DNA of 64,000 nucleotides from Taxawa tesnikishii (nom. ined.) (Eukaryota; Ascomycota; Dothideomycetes; Dothideales). Positions 22,550 through 33,912 of the stretch are shown here, one piece after another (position 1 is the stretch's first letter; each line of letters begins with the position of its first letter). Where the stretch lies: assembly GCA_030247885.1 (NCBI GenBank), contig JAPDRO010000008.1:1054001-1118000 (forward strand), in the 5' to 3' direction. A model generated the notes under the pieces. It did not search any database and was not told the DNA's origin. It saw nothing but the letters and a program-made list of their open reading frames with translations. Made by a program: the position numbers and the translations under genes.

Positions 22550-22888
22550 TCACCCCTTTTTACTGTCCGCCCTTGTCGTATCGTCCACTTTGTTTCTTCT
22601 CGGCGGAACAAATCGTTCGCTGCAACTCATCCAATCCGGGCCAATCATCCCGCGCCGCATGCTCTGCTGCAGCCGCTGCGGATCTTGCGTCTTCCATCGC
22701 TCCCAGTTCTCCGATACTCGCGCTCGCGCATCCTCCACGACAGATGACACGAGAGCGGAGAGATTTGTAAAAGCGCTGGTGGTGGGAAGTGCGGAAAGCG
22801 TGGTCGTGAGGGTAGCGTTAAGCGTGGATGACCGGGTGGGCGCCTGAGAGGAACCGTTGTCTTTGTCTTTGTCTGGAGGGTTGGACAT
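22550..22888 (-). CDS. Small hypothetical protein
   Basis: An open frame of about 112 residues starts MSNPPDKDKDNGSSQAPT. A Ser/Thr-rich N-terminus is followed by a helical, charged segment (VVEDARARVSENWERWKTQD, then PQRLQQSMRRG). I do not recognise the family. It is divergent to the ANCHR-like gene with about 210 bp between starts. The C-terminal end is uncertain because further exons could lie downstream. Confidence 0.4.
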   Translation of the reverse strand: MSNPPDKDKDNGSSQAPTRSSTLNATLTTTLSALPTTSAFTNLSALVSSVVEDARARVSENWERWKTQDPQRLQQSMRRGMIGPDWMSCSERFVPPRRNKVDDTTRADSKKG

Positions 22889-23098
22889 GGCGGCTGACGT
22901 TTGCAGTTGCCCTCGGGTAGACCGATAGTATACCTCTGGAGATTTTTCGCTCCTCATGCTTCGAGAAAAGGTGTAGAGGTGTTTTTATACATCTGAGATC
23001 ACGGAGCTTCCCCTCACTTCGTGACGTCGATCATCACATGCAAGTCCACAACCACTGTTCTCTCACCTCAAAACCTGCATGCTCAGCAAATACTCAAT

Positions 23099-24177
23099 AT
23101 GCCATCGCCAGACGAAGACCTCCTCGCCCGCCTCAATGCTCTCAAAGCCTCCCCGTCTCTCTCTCCACCAAACCGTCGTTAGGGTTGGGCGCAAGGGAAG
23201 CAGAGCCCGACGATGCCGACGACCTCGCAGCGCGCTTCCGCAGATTGAATGCTAGTGCATCGTCTACGCCCTTGAAAAATAACAACTACACGGTCCCAGA
23301 GGACACTCCTTTCAACGAAGAGGACGACAAGACACTGGAAGAGTTGCTGCAAGATCTTGGGCCCGAGGAGCAGTGGGCGCTGAATGCGGACGATCCCAAG
23401 GATGTGAACCGCCTGCTGCATGAGGCGAGGAAAGCACTACCTAAGGAGGAAGAAGAAGCGTCAGGGGAGAGAGAAGATAGCAAAGAGAAGATTGATCTAG
23501 TGCCCGTGACCGATGCTAGACAAGACGTGGATATCGAGATCTCCACCCAGCGGCCGGGCCAAGGAGAAGAGGGGTCGTCGGAGGGCCAACAAAGGAGCGA
23601 AGAGCAGCGGGACTGGGAAGAAGCGGACGCGTACGTAGCGCAAGTACTTGCGGAGCTGGAGGTAGAGAAGAAGTACGGTCCTGAGGATGCGGGACAGAAC
23701 GTCCAGAATCCGGACATCGAGCACCAAGAGAGCGGCAAGAACAGATCAGCGGACGAGCAGGATACGTCCAAATCAGAGAAGGACGAGGAAGGGGAGTTGG
23801 GTTTACCGTCAGCACCAACATCCCTCCCCTCGCCTCCACCGCCCGCCTCCGCAGCCGCCGAATCTGCGCTAGACGAAGCACTTGCCTCGCGTTTTGCCTC
23901 CCTTTCTTTGCCTTCTGCGCCCTCGTTCAGTCCGTCCAAGAAGCCCATCACGGTGCAGAAATCGACACCTTCCAAGTCCAACCTACCCAAGTACACGGAC
24001 GAAGATATCGAATCCTGGTGCTGTATCTGCAATGAGGATGCCACGGTAAGGTGTCTGGGCTGCGATGGGGATTTGTATTGCGCCGAGTGCTGGAAGGAGG
24101 GACATGGGAACGGACCCGGACAGGAGAGGGGGCATAGGGCGGTTGAGTATAGGAGGAGTGGGTTAGTGGGTGCATGA
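23099..24177 (+). CDS. ANCHR/ZFYVE19-like protein with C-terminal B-box zinc finger
   Basis: The N-terminus MPSPDEDLLARLNALKAS is followed by a repeated DDLAARFRRLNA-type helix (a MIM-like element) and a long acidic disordered region, with a second ASRFASLSLPSAP element. The C-terminal domain WCCICNEDATVRCLGCDGDL with YCAECW and a final His pair is a B-box-type zinc finger. This is the arrangement of the ANCHR C-terminus, a protein of the abscission checkpoint that binds ESCRT-III/VPS4 in animals. A similar role in fungi is inference. One base is missing near 23160 (CT-repeat), shifting the start codon out of the main frame. Confidence 0.6.
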
Positions 24178-25836
24178 GGGTGGAGTTGGAGGGTTGACGA
24201 CTGACGTGGTCATGTGATTCGCTGTCCGTGTGGAGGAAGTGATGCGCTGGAGAAGCACACAACCGGAAGCGGGTATGCACAAGGAGCAGACTACAGTGAC
24301 GGAGATCCAGTGCGACTGAACGAGGGCAGTGGGGTAAGAGGAGGGTGAACAGTCCCAGGGTTGTGTCAAGCCAATGTAAGGGTCACTGAGAGCTGCTTCT
24401 TCACTAAAACCACGGCGGGCCTATGGCAGATAGATTGGTATGGACTGAACGTCTAGAGATGGTAGGCCGCGCAGATTGATGTGAGTAAAGCCCCTCGATA
24501 GCTATTATCCCTGCGGCTCATCATTCTGTATAGGTTACCGACACCTGCGCGTCTTTCAGTGTCGTTGCGTCGTGTGCCACCAGTGTCCAAACTCGCCTTC
24601 GAATACTGGCTCCGCCGATGCCATGATCGGACGCAGCGATGCGACATTCGTTCTCGTAATTCGAGTCTTTGCGGACTTCGACGCATCAGCCTCTGGCGAT
24701 GATACAGCAGCAAGAGAGGAAGGTGAGGAAGGCCTTCTTATGCTCATAGGAACCAAGCTAACAAAGGCAGTAAGTGATAGCCATGACGGAACATTTGTGC
24801 GAAGATCACGATTACGTCGTTGACCACGCTTCAAGAAGAATCATGTGAAGTCGTGTGAAGATACTCACACGCCATACTTGCATGAAACAACCCACATGTT
24901 AGTCCAATGTTGACACCGCTGATCCATAAGTGAGTGGCAACGTAGCTTAGGTTGGCAAAGCGGGTTTCTACAAACGTGGCCGAACCCCGGGCGTGGGTGT
25001 AGGCAAGTTGTCAAGCGCGATTCATCACCTGTTTGGCGAGTTTGGAGTCGTTCCCGGTTCGAGCCCGGGCGGTGTTACAGTATTCGAGTTCATGTTCTCT
25101 TCGGACAACAAGTTCTGTAGTCCCCTAGCACATAAGCCTCACGATTGTGAGCAGTTGGACCCTGAGTGGTGCCCGGGATGGAGGACGCCGAGGTAGGAAG
25201 TATTCCACCTAAGGTTCGGACAACATCTCCCATAGTCTCTGAACACTGAAGTAAGAGACGGCCGTCTGGGTGGGTTCTGCTCGGCGGTTGGTTGCGTCCC
25301 ATGTCTATCAAGGCATCAGAGCAGCGACAACGAGGACCGGAGTACGATACATCACGGGCAGCTCTACCACATCATTCCAACTCGACGAGAAGTGAGCTGT
25401 GCAAGACAACACCCCGGTCTCAAGGTCATGTTTCGGTTCCGAAAAAGAAATCGCCTGGCAGGAAAGAGACCAAGGACCGAGATAGCACCAGAACATATGG
25501 TCGCTTCGAGTACCAGAACTTCCGGTTCTCCCCCTCCTTTTTTCAGTTCTCTGTTTCTTTCTGCGGTTTGGTGGTTCAATGTCCGTGAAGCGTCTCATCT
25601 TTGAGTTCACTTCGCCCTTTGCACATAGTCGCGCTCTTGTTCCAGGAGTCTCAATATCTCACTCGAACAACAAAACACCAGTAGATCCAGGCACGCTGCG
25701 GGTGTTTCCTTTGTCTACTACATATTGAACTGTGTTGCACCGCAATGCCTTTGAACGAAACATCACCTGTATGACGCCAGGGCGGTATCCCTCTTCTCTG
25801 CTTCTCTTCCGTCGGAACACGGAACTGTCACACAAC
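24178..25836. other. About 1.7 kb without a supported gene
   Basis: Open frames on both strands are short and unlike known proteins. A tRNA-like T-arm at about 25053-25075 was examined and not accepted. The last 150 bp hold a pyrimidine-rich leader before the next ATG. Confidence 0.4.
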
Positions 25837-26664
25837 ATGAGCCGGGAAGGAGCTACGAAGCGTAAGGCGTCTGATGGTTTCCATCCTCAGCCTGAACGGA
25901 AGAAGTCAAGATCAGGAGAAGACAACCAGGAGCTCTCTCGGCAGCCTGAAGATGATACGGAAGCGCGCATTGAAGAGGGGAGTCTGCGGGAACTGGCCAA
26001 CCTGAATCCGGATCCAGCAACGTCTGAGAGAAACGAAGAAGGCGCGCAAGTCGCAGCACAGGCTACGGATGCACAAGGGTTCGATTCTGCTGCTCCGGCG
26101 CAAAGCGCACGGAGAACCCATCTTACGACGCTCGGACCGGTAACTCCAACACTGTCTGAGGGACACGAAGAAAACACCCCAGACACGGCACCGTCAACGA
26201 ACACACCACCGTCCGATCCCGATGCTACAGGGGAGAACGCACGGAGAACCCACCCTGTCAGCCCCAGATCATCCGGCACCGCCACGCCCACCGCTCCAAC
26301 AGCCATCCCGCTCGTCAGCGCTGAAGCAAAGGCGATCGTCAACAACGCCTTTGATACTTTCTACCCAAGACGCCAAACCTCTACTACAACATCCCGCATC
26401 TCGCTCGTCACAATCTTGGGCCAACAACACCCAGGCGACTATGGCTGGATCAGCCGCGCCTGGAAGACTACTGATACAGACGACTACGAGGACACGAGCG
26501 GTTGTCGTGATCTGGCGCACCGGGTGGATGGAAATTTCCGGCTCAGAAGCGAGGGGAGATTGAAGAACGACCCAAAGCCGTGCAATGTGCTGAAGAGCTT
26601 GGACGAGTGGGAGAGGGAGGAGGTGGAGACGGATGAGGATGGTGCGGATGACACCGGACGCTAG
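25837..26664 (+). CDS. Hypothetical protein, disordered N-terminal half
   Basis: This is a 275-residue open frame without introns starting MSREGATKRKASDG, with a basic, nuclear-signal-like start (KRKASDGF, PERKKSRSG). Two related stretches begin SARRTHLTTLGPVTPT and NARRTHPVSPRSSGTAT. A more ordered C-terminal part contains NAFDTFYPRRQ and LGQQHPGDYGWISRAW and ends acidic. I do not recognise the family. Codon use and the continuous frame support a real gene. Confidence 0.5.
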   Translation: MSREGATKRKASDGFHPQPERKKSRSGEDNQELSRQPEDDTEARIEEGSLRELANLNPDPATSERNEEGAQVAAQATDAQGFDSAAPAQSARRTHLTTLGPVTPTLSEGHEENTPDTAPSTNTPPSDPDATGENARRTHPVSPRSSGTATPTAPTAIPLVSAEAKAIVNNAFDTFYPRRQTSTTTSRISLVTILGQQHPGDYGWISRAWKTTDTDDYEDTSGCRDLAHRVDGNFRLRSEGRLKNDPKPCNVLKSLDEWEREEVETDEDGADDTGR

Positions 26665-26811
26665 AAGGTTAACCTGCGGAGCGAATAGACAAATGAATAC
26701 CCTTACGGGAGATTAAAAAGTATAAGTTTTGTTGAAAGACCTCATGAATGCCAGCGGTGCTCGTATGCGAAGGGTGGGAGACACTTACAGAGCTACCTGG
26801 GTCGCCGACGC

Positions 26812-29800
26812 TTAGTCCAAGACCATGGTGAGGTTGCCTGTCCACGCTCCATGTTTCGTCGCGGAAGTAAGGTCTGTAAGGTAAAGTGCATCACCCAGCA
26901 AGTTCACTCCGACCGCTGCAGTGTTACATTCTGTACCGGCTTGCTGAAGAGAGATTCGCTTTGGCAAGGTCCTCCAGCCTGCAATCGTTATGTTTGCAAG
27001 TGGATTCGTGTCATTGTAGTCCCCAGATACTGCTGTATGAAGAGTGTTGTTTGCAAAGGTGAACTTAGACAAACGTTAGCTCTTTGAACCAATGGATTGC
27101 AACAATACTCACCTGAACATTCTTCGTTGCTGACTGGACGACGCTAATACCGTCGTCTAGATAGAGCTCTCCTTTGCTTCCTCGTTCTGGTCGAGGGCAA
27201 TGATCAAGCTCCATGGATTCTTGCGAGACATCGCAGTCGTGTTCCCAGCCTTCTGGATTGGCACAATACTACCACCCCGAACGTGGATGGGTTGATGCTC
27301 GATTGGGGCTGGGAGAGTCTTGTTCTCCCCTGGCGCAACGTCCATCTTTCGAAGCGTGTACCAGTCGTACCAAATTGTGCCGTTGGCAACTCCGGGAAGA
27401 TTCCTTTTACGGTCGTTGCAAGTGGCTCCAAGACAGGTGTAACAAGAAGGGCGGGTCCAGACATGAATTGGTTGTCAATGGCCTTTAACTGTGGGTCGTC
27501 CGGAAACTCCCAGGCCAATGCGCGCAATACCGTCTCGCCAGCTTGGTTTGCCTTGTGAAACAGTGTGTACGTGTACGGAAGCAGAGAATAGCGGATGCTC
27601 ATGATACGGCGCGTAGATTCCGCAGTCGTCGCCCATCGATAGGCCTCCTGCGCGATCGTGTTGCGATTGTTGTGGTTGCGGTACCTGGTCGGGTCAGTCA
27701 AGAATCACAGGTACACTCATGGCCCGACATACAGAGGAAACCACGCGCTAAGCTGCATCCACCTTGTGCACAGTTCCATGTCGGCATTCCCATTGAAGCC
27801 GCACGTCTCAACGCCGAAATATGGTATACCAGCTATCGAGAACTGCAGCGCTTGGGAGATCCCAAAGTACATGTTTCCCCACATGGAGTTTGTATCCCCA
27901 CCTGTATCGGTCAGCGACATGAGCAGTGTCTCCGTTGCTTGACTTACCCCAATGCCCAGAGAAGTTGCCGCTCCCAGCAAAGGTACTACGTGCGATGAAG
28001 AACGGCCGCTTGTTCTGATAGACCTGGAGCAGTGCGTTATAGCTGGCGTTGGCGCTCAGGTGACCATACAAGTTATGAAGCTCGTATTCGGTACTGTTGT
28101 ACGGGCCGTCATTGTGCGTTGCGTCGGGTGAGATGACCTGTTTGAGGAGACTGTGGCCTGGAAGGAAGTTGTTAATGGCGTAAGGAGGGAACGTAATATT
28201 ACGAACACCTGGCGTAGCGAGTGTTCGACCGACCGTTGGAGTAGGCGTTGCTGTAGGCGTCGGGTACATGGATGATTGCGATGCCATCGCGGCACTAGCT
28301 GAAGCTGCCTCCGTTGCGTTGGTTACATTGAACATTTCTGGATAGCGGTAATCAACAGCGATGGATGTGTTTGGATCGCCTGGAAGAGCGAATGGTACAT
28401 GAACCGGGTTAAGCTCAAGCTGCCCTTGACCGCAGCTCCCGGTACACCAAGACGTTGGGTCGCTCACGTCCAACCAGAAGCCATCGAACGGTAAAGTCAA
28501 ATGGAACTTGACAATTTGCTCTGTCCAGAATTGTTGAGCTTGGGAGACAAGAAAGTCAGGCCACACGCTGAAGCCATTCCACTCGGCTCCATAGTACAAA
28601 CTATCGTTTCCGTTGCGGATGAATGCGTTGAGCTCAACACCACGATCATAAGGCGAATAAGCGTCGCTGGCATTCGTCGAATCTGGCGCATAGATATTCG
28701 GATCCAGAAGAGGCATATAGTACTGGCCTCGAGCATGCAGCCTTTCGAGGAACTCACGCCCTTCGTCCGCTGGGTAATTTGGATTGTTGGTGAAGTCTCG
28801 ATTCAGGTATAGATAATCGAGATCGTTCATGATGCCTTCCAATTGAATGCTTTGCTCCGCATAGAGGTCAATGACTTCCTGGAGGTTTGTCCAATTCAGA
28901 TAACCCCTGTTCATCATTAGCAAGATCTTAGGCGGTACCAAGCCGACCTACCATCTGACTTGATGGAATCCGAGCGCCCAATATGGCTGCATGACTGGAG
29001 TGTTGACAATCCCGGTGTGGTATTGACTGACGACTTCCTTTGGCGTAGGTCCGCTGAGAAAATAAAAGTCGAAGCTTCCACCAATCGTGCGGTAGGTTAT
29101 GTTGTCTGCACGGAGCAACCAGTCTTGACCGTGGGCGTTGCGAGCATAGATGCCATGAGAGGTGGAGGACCCATTGCCATACCGGGTTTCCAAATACATC
29201 GGATGCGTGCTGTGACCGTTGACGTCAGGCTCCTGATCATTGTCCAGGTTGTAGGCGTTCCAAAAGGTTTGCGTGAAATTTGTACCTAGGCGAAACGAAT
29301 GGATTGTCTCAGCAAGACCGTAAACGTTGTAGTCTTGAACCATGGAGGTGGCTAATTCGAGGAACTGATCTTCGAACACAATCTTCTTGCCGTACGTGCT
29401 GAAGAGTATCTCCCCGGACGTAGCCCGCGAAATTTGGAATTGGAAGCTCGGGTCATTGTTCCAAGAAAACACCAGATCGCTCGTGCTTCTACTTGCACCA
29501 GTCTCGATTACCGGATATGGAGTCAGTCGCTCTGGCAGGATGTACAAGGATTCGTTGTTCGGCGCCAGATATTTTGGATATATGCGGACTGCAACCCGGT
29601 TCTGGCTCTGGTATTGAACGGTCAATGTCAGGTCGTGGATGTCGTTACCGTAAACATTGCAGGCCGGCCCAGCCAGCGTCAGATCAGCAGTGATCTCCGT
29701 ATCTGTCTCTATCACATTGCTCGCTTTGTACCCTGGGCATTCATTCTGCGCATTCGGCGCGGTCGCGTCAAGGACGTTTGGGAGCACACTTGGCGCATAG

Positions 29801-29954
29801 TTGGCAGAAGAAGCAAGTGACGGTTTGAGAGGGAATGCCGGAGGATACTGCGGCTGTTGGGCTAGTCCTGTTCAGCATCGCTTCACCGGGAGACATGTCG
29901 CATACCTGAGACGAGAGCCACGAGCGACCAAAAAGCGACGACGGGAGTAAGCAT
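26812..29954 (-). CDS. Secreted glycoside hydrolase family 31 (alpha-glucosidase type)
   Basis: A signal peptide (MLTPVVAFWSLVALVSG) starts at 29954. Six exons fit, with introns 29868-29905, 28907-28951, 27902-27947, 27685-27732 and 27064-27112. GH31 landmarks are GLAETIHSFRLG, LGFHQVRWGYLNW, the nucleophile region FDGFWLDVSDPTSW, the acid/base region RSTFAGSGNFSGHWGGD, FGVETCGFNG and the conserved YRNHN. The C-terminus has beta-sandwich-like sequence ending LTMVLD. GH31 alpha-glucosidases remove terminal alpha-linked glucose (or xylose) from oligosaccharides; exact specificity is not clear. In exon 5 the frame loses one base near 27395 (FPGVANGTIWYDWYT continues across) and near 27172 (KGELYLDDGISV continues across). 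Many Asn-X-Ser/Thr sites fit secretion. Probably functional in the organism. Confidence 0.88.
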
Positions 29955-30655
29955 CTTAACGAGACAGCGTATCCTGAGCATTTGCCTCCGAACAATCATG
30001 AACAATGCTACTCTTCAGCCCCAGCGGCATCACAGGCTTTGGATACCACGTCTTTGGCCGTGGAGCGACGTCATTCAGGTTCTGGAGAACGCATTATGCA
30101 TGATCTGCTGTTGCCCAGAAAGCTTCTCCTCTCCGGTAGAGGCAGACACCGTGACACGGTCGGTTCATTTCCAAAGCAAGCACACCGAAGCCTTAGTATT
30201 AGCTTTTGTCCTTGCAGATCGAGCGGGCAAAGGCAAGACGGTGTTTGGAGGAAACTCAAGATCTTCCCATCCTGCGATGCGGGAAAAGCGGGGAACCTCC
30301 AGTACGGAAATGGAGGAAATGCTGCCTTTGCGAACTGGCACACGGACGCCTAGGTGAGCAACCGCATTCGCCGATCATTCATGTCCTCCCGACAGGGCAG
30401 CAGTCGCAGGCAGGTAGGCAGCAGTCGTTTATCCCATTCTTCAGGTCCTCCACGAGATTTCAACGACTACGCTGATTCATTGTATTTCTTGCACAGTCTT
30501 CAGCTGCTTACCTTGTGAACTGTAAGAGCGAAGAGCTAAATCGGATAGGTTCGTTCGCACCATAGCGACTTCCAAGCCATTCCACTGTTCCTTTGGAAAC
30601 TTGATCATGCAATATATTAAACTATCTAGCTTGGATGCAATAATTCATCAAGCAA
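29955..30655. other. Intergenic region upstream of the GH31 gene
   Basis: This is the presumed GH31 promoter. Short open frames are present but none is supported. Confidence 0.4.
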
Positions 30656-30749
30656 GCCCGTTTAGCTCAGTTGGTAGAGCGCGACACTAGTATCCAGTAT
30701 CCACTGAATGCGTAATGTCGAGGTCGGTCGTTCAAATCGGCCAGGGGCA
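30656..30749 (+). tRNA. tRNA-Thr (anticodon AGT) with intron
   Basis: The D-arm TAGCTCAGTTGGTAGAGC is typical. The anticodon stem CGACA/TGTCG encloses a loop with AGT at 30689-30691, and a 22-nt intron (30693-30714) sits one base 3' of the anticodon, the canonical position. The T-arm is GGTCG-TTCAAAT-CGGCC. The acceptor strand GCCCGTT faces AGGGGC plus discriminator A, one base shorter than expected. So either the gene is slightly degenerate or a base is missing in the assembly, as in many genes of this window. Confidence 0.8.
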
Positions 30750-31110
30750 GGCAATTGAATGCATCCTATTCTGATGTGCTGCGTTGGAACGTTGTCATTT
30801 CGTTTTTTAGTGAGTACGTCGTGTGTGCGAGCCGGAACGGAAGCGAGAAATCCACGTCCCTTCTTCCACTACTTGGCGAAGCTATTTTTTATCGTTGTCT
30901 TGCTTGCCTCTCATGATAATGACATTGAGATCGTCTCCGAGAAAAGAGATCTAGAGGTCTCCCTTTGTTCTGCAAGTTTTACTCCTATGCCATGGTCGTG
31001 GCAGTGCAAGTCAATGATGTCGATGTATCAATACACTGTAACTGCTCCGCCTCAGTCGTGGGGCAGTGCAATGCGCACTCACCAGCCCGGCGCCTAGTCA
31101 GGTGAAGTCG
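30750..31110. other. Spacer between tRNA and HET gene
   Basis: No gene seen. It contains the likely promoter of the HET-domain gene. Confidence 0.4.
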
Positions 31111-32574
31111 ATGGACGCTTTCTCCAGCAATCCATCTGAATCCTTTTGGGAGTTTGGGACATGCATCTCACATCCCTTCCAATCCGATATGGCTTCCATG
31201 TACCAGTCACCCTCGGAAACTGAGATTCAAGCTCGAGAGCAGTTGACGTCTCTTGGTCTTCCATATCGGTATCCTACTAGTATTAGCGTTGGCCAGATTC
31301 GACTATTGAGATCAACACGTTGTGATTCTCCGGCGCCGTATAGCAGCAGCTCATCGCAGTCTCTTGGTTTCTTTCTTGGTGTACACGATCTGATTTCAGC
31401 ACCGGAATTTGCAGCCTTGTCGTACGAATGGGGCGAGGCAAGCGCTAACCAGTTTATTTGGATCAAGGGATATCCGCACTGGATGTTTCCATCGATTTCA
31501 CCAATGGATGACCATGGGGTTTTTCCTATACGACCGAACTTGTGGAACTTCCTCAAGTCGATGTATGGGGGCGATGGGAACGCATGGCCGGAGTATATCT
31601 GGATAGACGCCATCTGCATCAATCAAGAAGACGATGTCGAGAAAGGAATCCAGATCCCACTGATGTACGACATTTACGCCAAAGCATCACGAACAATCAT
31701 TTGGTTAGGCCAGGGCGGCTCTAGGACTTTCAGGGCCATGAAATTTCTTGCAAGACTGGACGAGGTGGACAAGAAGCTGGAGGAACTGGAGGCACACTAT
31801 AAACGAGTGAGAGAAGATCGCCAAAGGCGGCAGGATACAACTCTGTCACTCTTTGAGGATATAACTCTGTCAGTCGTTGAAAAACTAGTGTATTTGAAGG
31901 AAGAGGGAGGTGAGATTTTCCATCTTCACTGTCCAGGTGCGATGGAAATGGCGGCATTGTTGCATGACAATACATATTGGCATCGAACTTGGATTGTTCA
32001 AGAAGTGCTGGCGTCTAATGCGCTAGTCATACGCCTAGGTTCTCATGAGCTTGCTTGGAACTGCCTTGGAAGATTCGTGATGATCAAGTCTAGGGTAGAG
32101 AAGGTGTTGGAGGCGCGTAAGGTCGCACGAGAGCTACTTCGATGGAGAGAACGTTACGGGGAATTGCAGGATCTTATCATCCAGGATCCCGAGATTCTTG
32201 GAGAAAAGTACTGGCAAAGGCTCCTCAGATCCGCAGCTTTTGCTCTTGTGGACGACAGACTGAGGTTTTCCACAGGCAGCCGCTCAATGCTTCAATTGCG
32301 CTCACCGGACGAAGCTGCCGAGGACCTGGTTGCCCTGGTCAGAGCGTACAGAAACACTGGCTGCAGCGATCCGCGAGACAAAATCTATGCCTTTCTCGGA
32401 CTGATCGGCTGGCGACACATCGATAGCCCTCAGAAATTCTCTGTTGATTACAAACAATCAACGGAAGATCTCTATCACTCGGTCATGCGGTTCGTGGCAC
32501 AGTTGGACGCCTCGAATGCTGCGCGCCTTGGTCCTTTCTTAGCTGCCGCTCTGGATCTGAATATCTGGATCTGA
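31111..32574 (+). CDS. HET-domain protein (heterokaryon incompatibility type)
   Basis: The frame is intronless, 487 residues from MDAFSSNPSE; an in-frame ATG at 31066 is a weaker alternative. The HET domain (PF06985 type) is visible as FAALSYEWGE, then YIWIDAICINQEDDVEK, YDIYAKASRTIIWLG and WHRTWIVQEV. These are its three conserved blocks in order, and CSDPRDKIYAFLGL is the usual follow-on motif. HET-domain proteins act in non-self recognition and programmed cell death in filamentous ascomycetes, but most paralogues have no proven role. A charged, possibly coiled insertion (EVDKKLEELEAHYKRVREDR) lies between the second and third blocks. The frame is intact. Confidence 0.88.
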   Translation: MDAFSSNPSESFWEFGTCISHPFQSDMASMYQSPSETEIQAREQLTSLGLPYRYPTSISVGQIRLLRSTRCDSPAPYSSSSSQSLGFFLGVHDLISAPEFAALSYEWGEASANQFIWIKGYPHWMFPSISPMDDHGVFPIRPNLWNFLKSMYGGDGNAWPEYIWIDAICINQEDDVEKGIQIPLMYDIYAKASRTIIWLGQGGSRTFRAMKFLARLDEVDKKLEELEAHYKRVREDRQRRQDTTLSLFEDITLSVVEKLVYLKEEGGEIFHLHCPGAMEMAALLHDNTYWHRTWIVQEVLASNALVIRLGSHELAWNCLGRFVMIKSRVEKVLEARKVARELLRWRERYGELQDLIIQDPEILGEKYWQRLLRSAAFALVDDRLRFSTGSRSMLQLRSPDEAAEDLVALVRAYRNTGCSDPRDKIYAFLGLIGWRHIDSPQKFSVDYKQSTEDLYHSVMRFVAQLDASNAARLGPFLAAALDLNIWI

Positions 32575-32635
32575 CGAACAAACGGCTTAGGACCTCATCT
32601 CTAATAATCTGCCGATGTCTGTTACTTATCGAGAA

Positions 32636-33552
32636 TTAACCATCCGCCTCCGGCTCAGCAGCCCAAAACACCCAAGCCAACATAACCACCGCCTTCAACC
32701 CCGCCGCCGTCCACAAAGCACCAGCCAACCCGACAGAGCTGTGTGCAAACAGACCGCCACACACCGCTCCGAACAGCAACAGGATCGGCGCAGCCGTCCT
32801 CCGGTTCCGCTCCACGTTCTGCGTGATGCCAGCAAACAGCTTCGGATCCGAAAACAGATCACAGTAGTTACTGGTCAACACCACCGACGTAAGCCCGCCG
32901 TACTGCAGCACACGACTCGTGACCGCCTGGCCACTACCTTGGAACGCAACCGCGGCCAAAGGAACGAGGACCTGCCAGTGGAGGTCATCGCTACCGTCCC
33001 CTTTGGCGCCAAAGGTCACGATAGACGCGGCGCCGGCGATGAGCAGGAACTGCATGAAGAAAGACGAGACCAGGACCCAGCGTTGGCGGGGCGAGAAGGT
33101 GCGGTGGTAGAGACCGAAGAAGAAGGATCCGAGACAAAAGAAGCCGATGGAGATGGCGGATTTGATCCAGCGGGTATCGCCCTTGACGTCGACGAGGCCG
33201 AGGCCAAGGTAAACCGTGTTTCCTGCATGATTATTAGGTCTGTCTGGTCACACGTCGGGCGCGAAAGCGGCGGCTGGAAGTGGCAGGTTATCTGCATGTC
33301 GAGAGGATACGTACCTGTCTGCATGCTCACGAAAGAGCCCCAAATGAACACGGCAGAGCTGTCCAGTAGACCGGTGATGATGTAGCAGCCTAGTAGGGCA
33401 ATGTCCGCCCAGCTTTTGTGGACGTTTGCTGTCATGTGCTTGTGCAGGCGTTTGCCCATTCGAGGTTCTTTGGAACCATTGCCCAGCAATGGACTCTCTT
33501 CGTCAGAGGCATTGGCAGTGCCATTGCGCGACGCTCTGTTGCTGAGGCTCAT
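32636..33552 (-). CDS. DUF1275 (YoaK-like) integral membrane protein
   Basis: Two exons (33552-33315 and 33222-32636, intron 33223-33314) encode 274 residues. A hydrophilic N-terminus (SDEESPLLGN) precedes several membrane helices: DIALLGCYIITGLLDSSAVF, ISIGFFCLGSFFFGLY, VLVSSFFMQFLLIAGAA, ILLLFGAVCGGLFAH and LKAVVMLAWVFWAAE. GGLTSVVLTSNYCDL is the family's conserved core. DUF1275 proteins are widespread in bacteria and fungi with no established substrate. The frame is intact and the gene faces away from the oxalate decarboxylase gene. Confidence 0.85.
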
Positions 33553-33912
33553 CCTGGCTTGGTTGCTGCTTGGGACGTCCGCTGGATCCGCTGGTGACGG
33601 CGATGCTTAGTGAAGAGATGTAAACAGGGATTGCAACCACAAGGAGTTGCGTTCTGCGGATTGGCGTCCGCAATATGTAATGGCTATGCCGGCAAAATAT
33701 AGGCGATGTTCGACATGGATGTCCCTCATCTCTCCACTGCCGAGTGCCCGGGTCTGGCGGAGAGCAGCACGGACGGCAATGGCGTCACTGTCAACCATCG
33801 CATCATACAATACGCATCAAATTCGCGCTCGTCGTTCTGTTCGGTTTGTCTGTTCGCTGCTGCAAGACTCGTCGCTTCTTGTGGTACGTTGCGGAAGAGA
33901 AATACACACAAG
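33553..33912. promoter_or_regulatory. Divergent promoter region, DUF1275 gene and oxalate decarboxylase gene
   Basis: These 360 bp lie between two outward-facing start codons. No defined operator was recognised. Confidence 0.4.

Noticed and set aside
23286-24044. Minus-strand Ser-rich open frame opposite the ANCHR-like gene
   Set aside because: It is antisense to the acidic coding region. Ser/Leu-rich composition is what GAG/GAA codons give in reverse.
24960-25085. tRNA-like sequence with a perfect T-arm (CCCGG TTCGAGC CCGGG)
   Set aside because: A D-arm-like stretch and an anticodon stem can be forced, but no 5' strand pairs with the acceptor CGGTGTT and the variable loop would be too short. 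At best a degenerate tRNA fragment.
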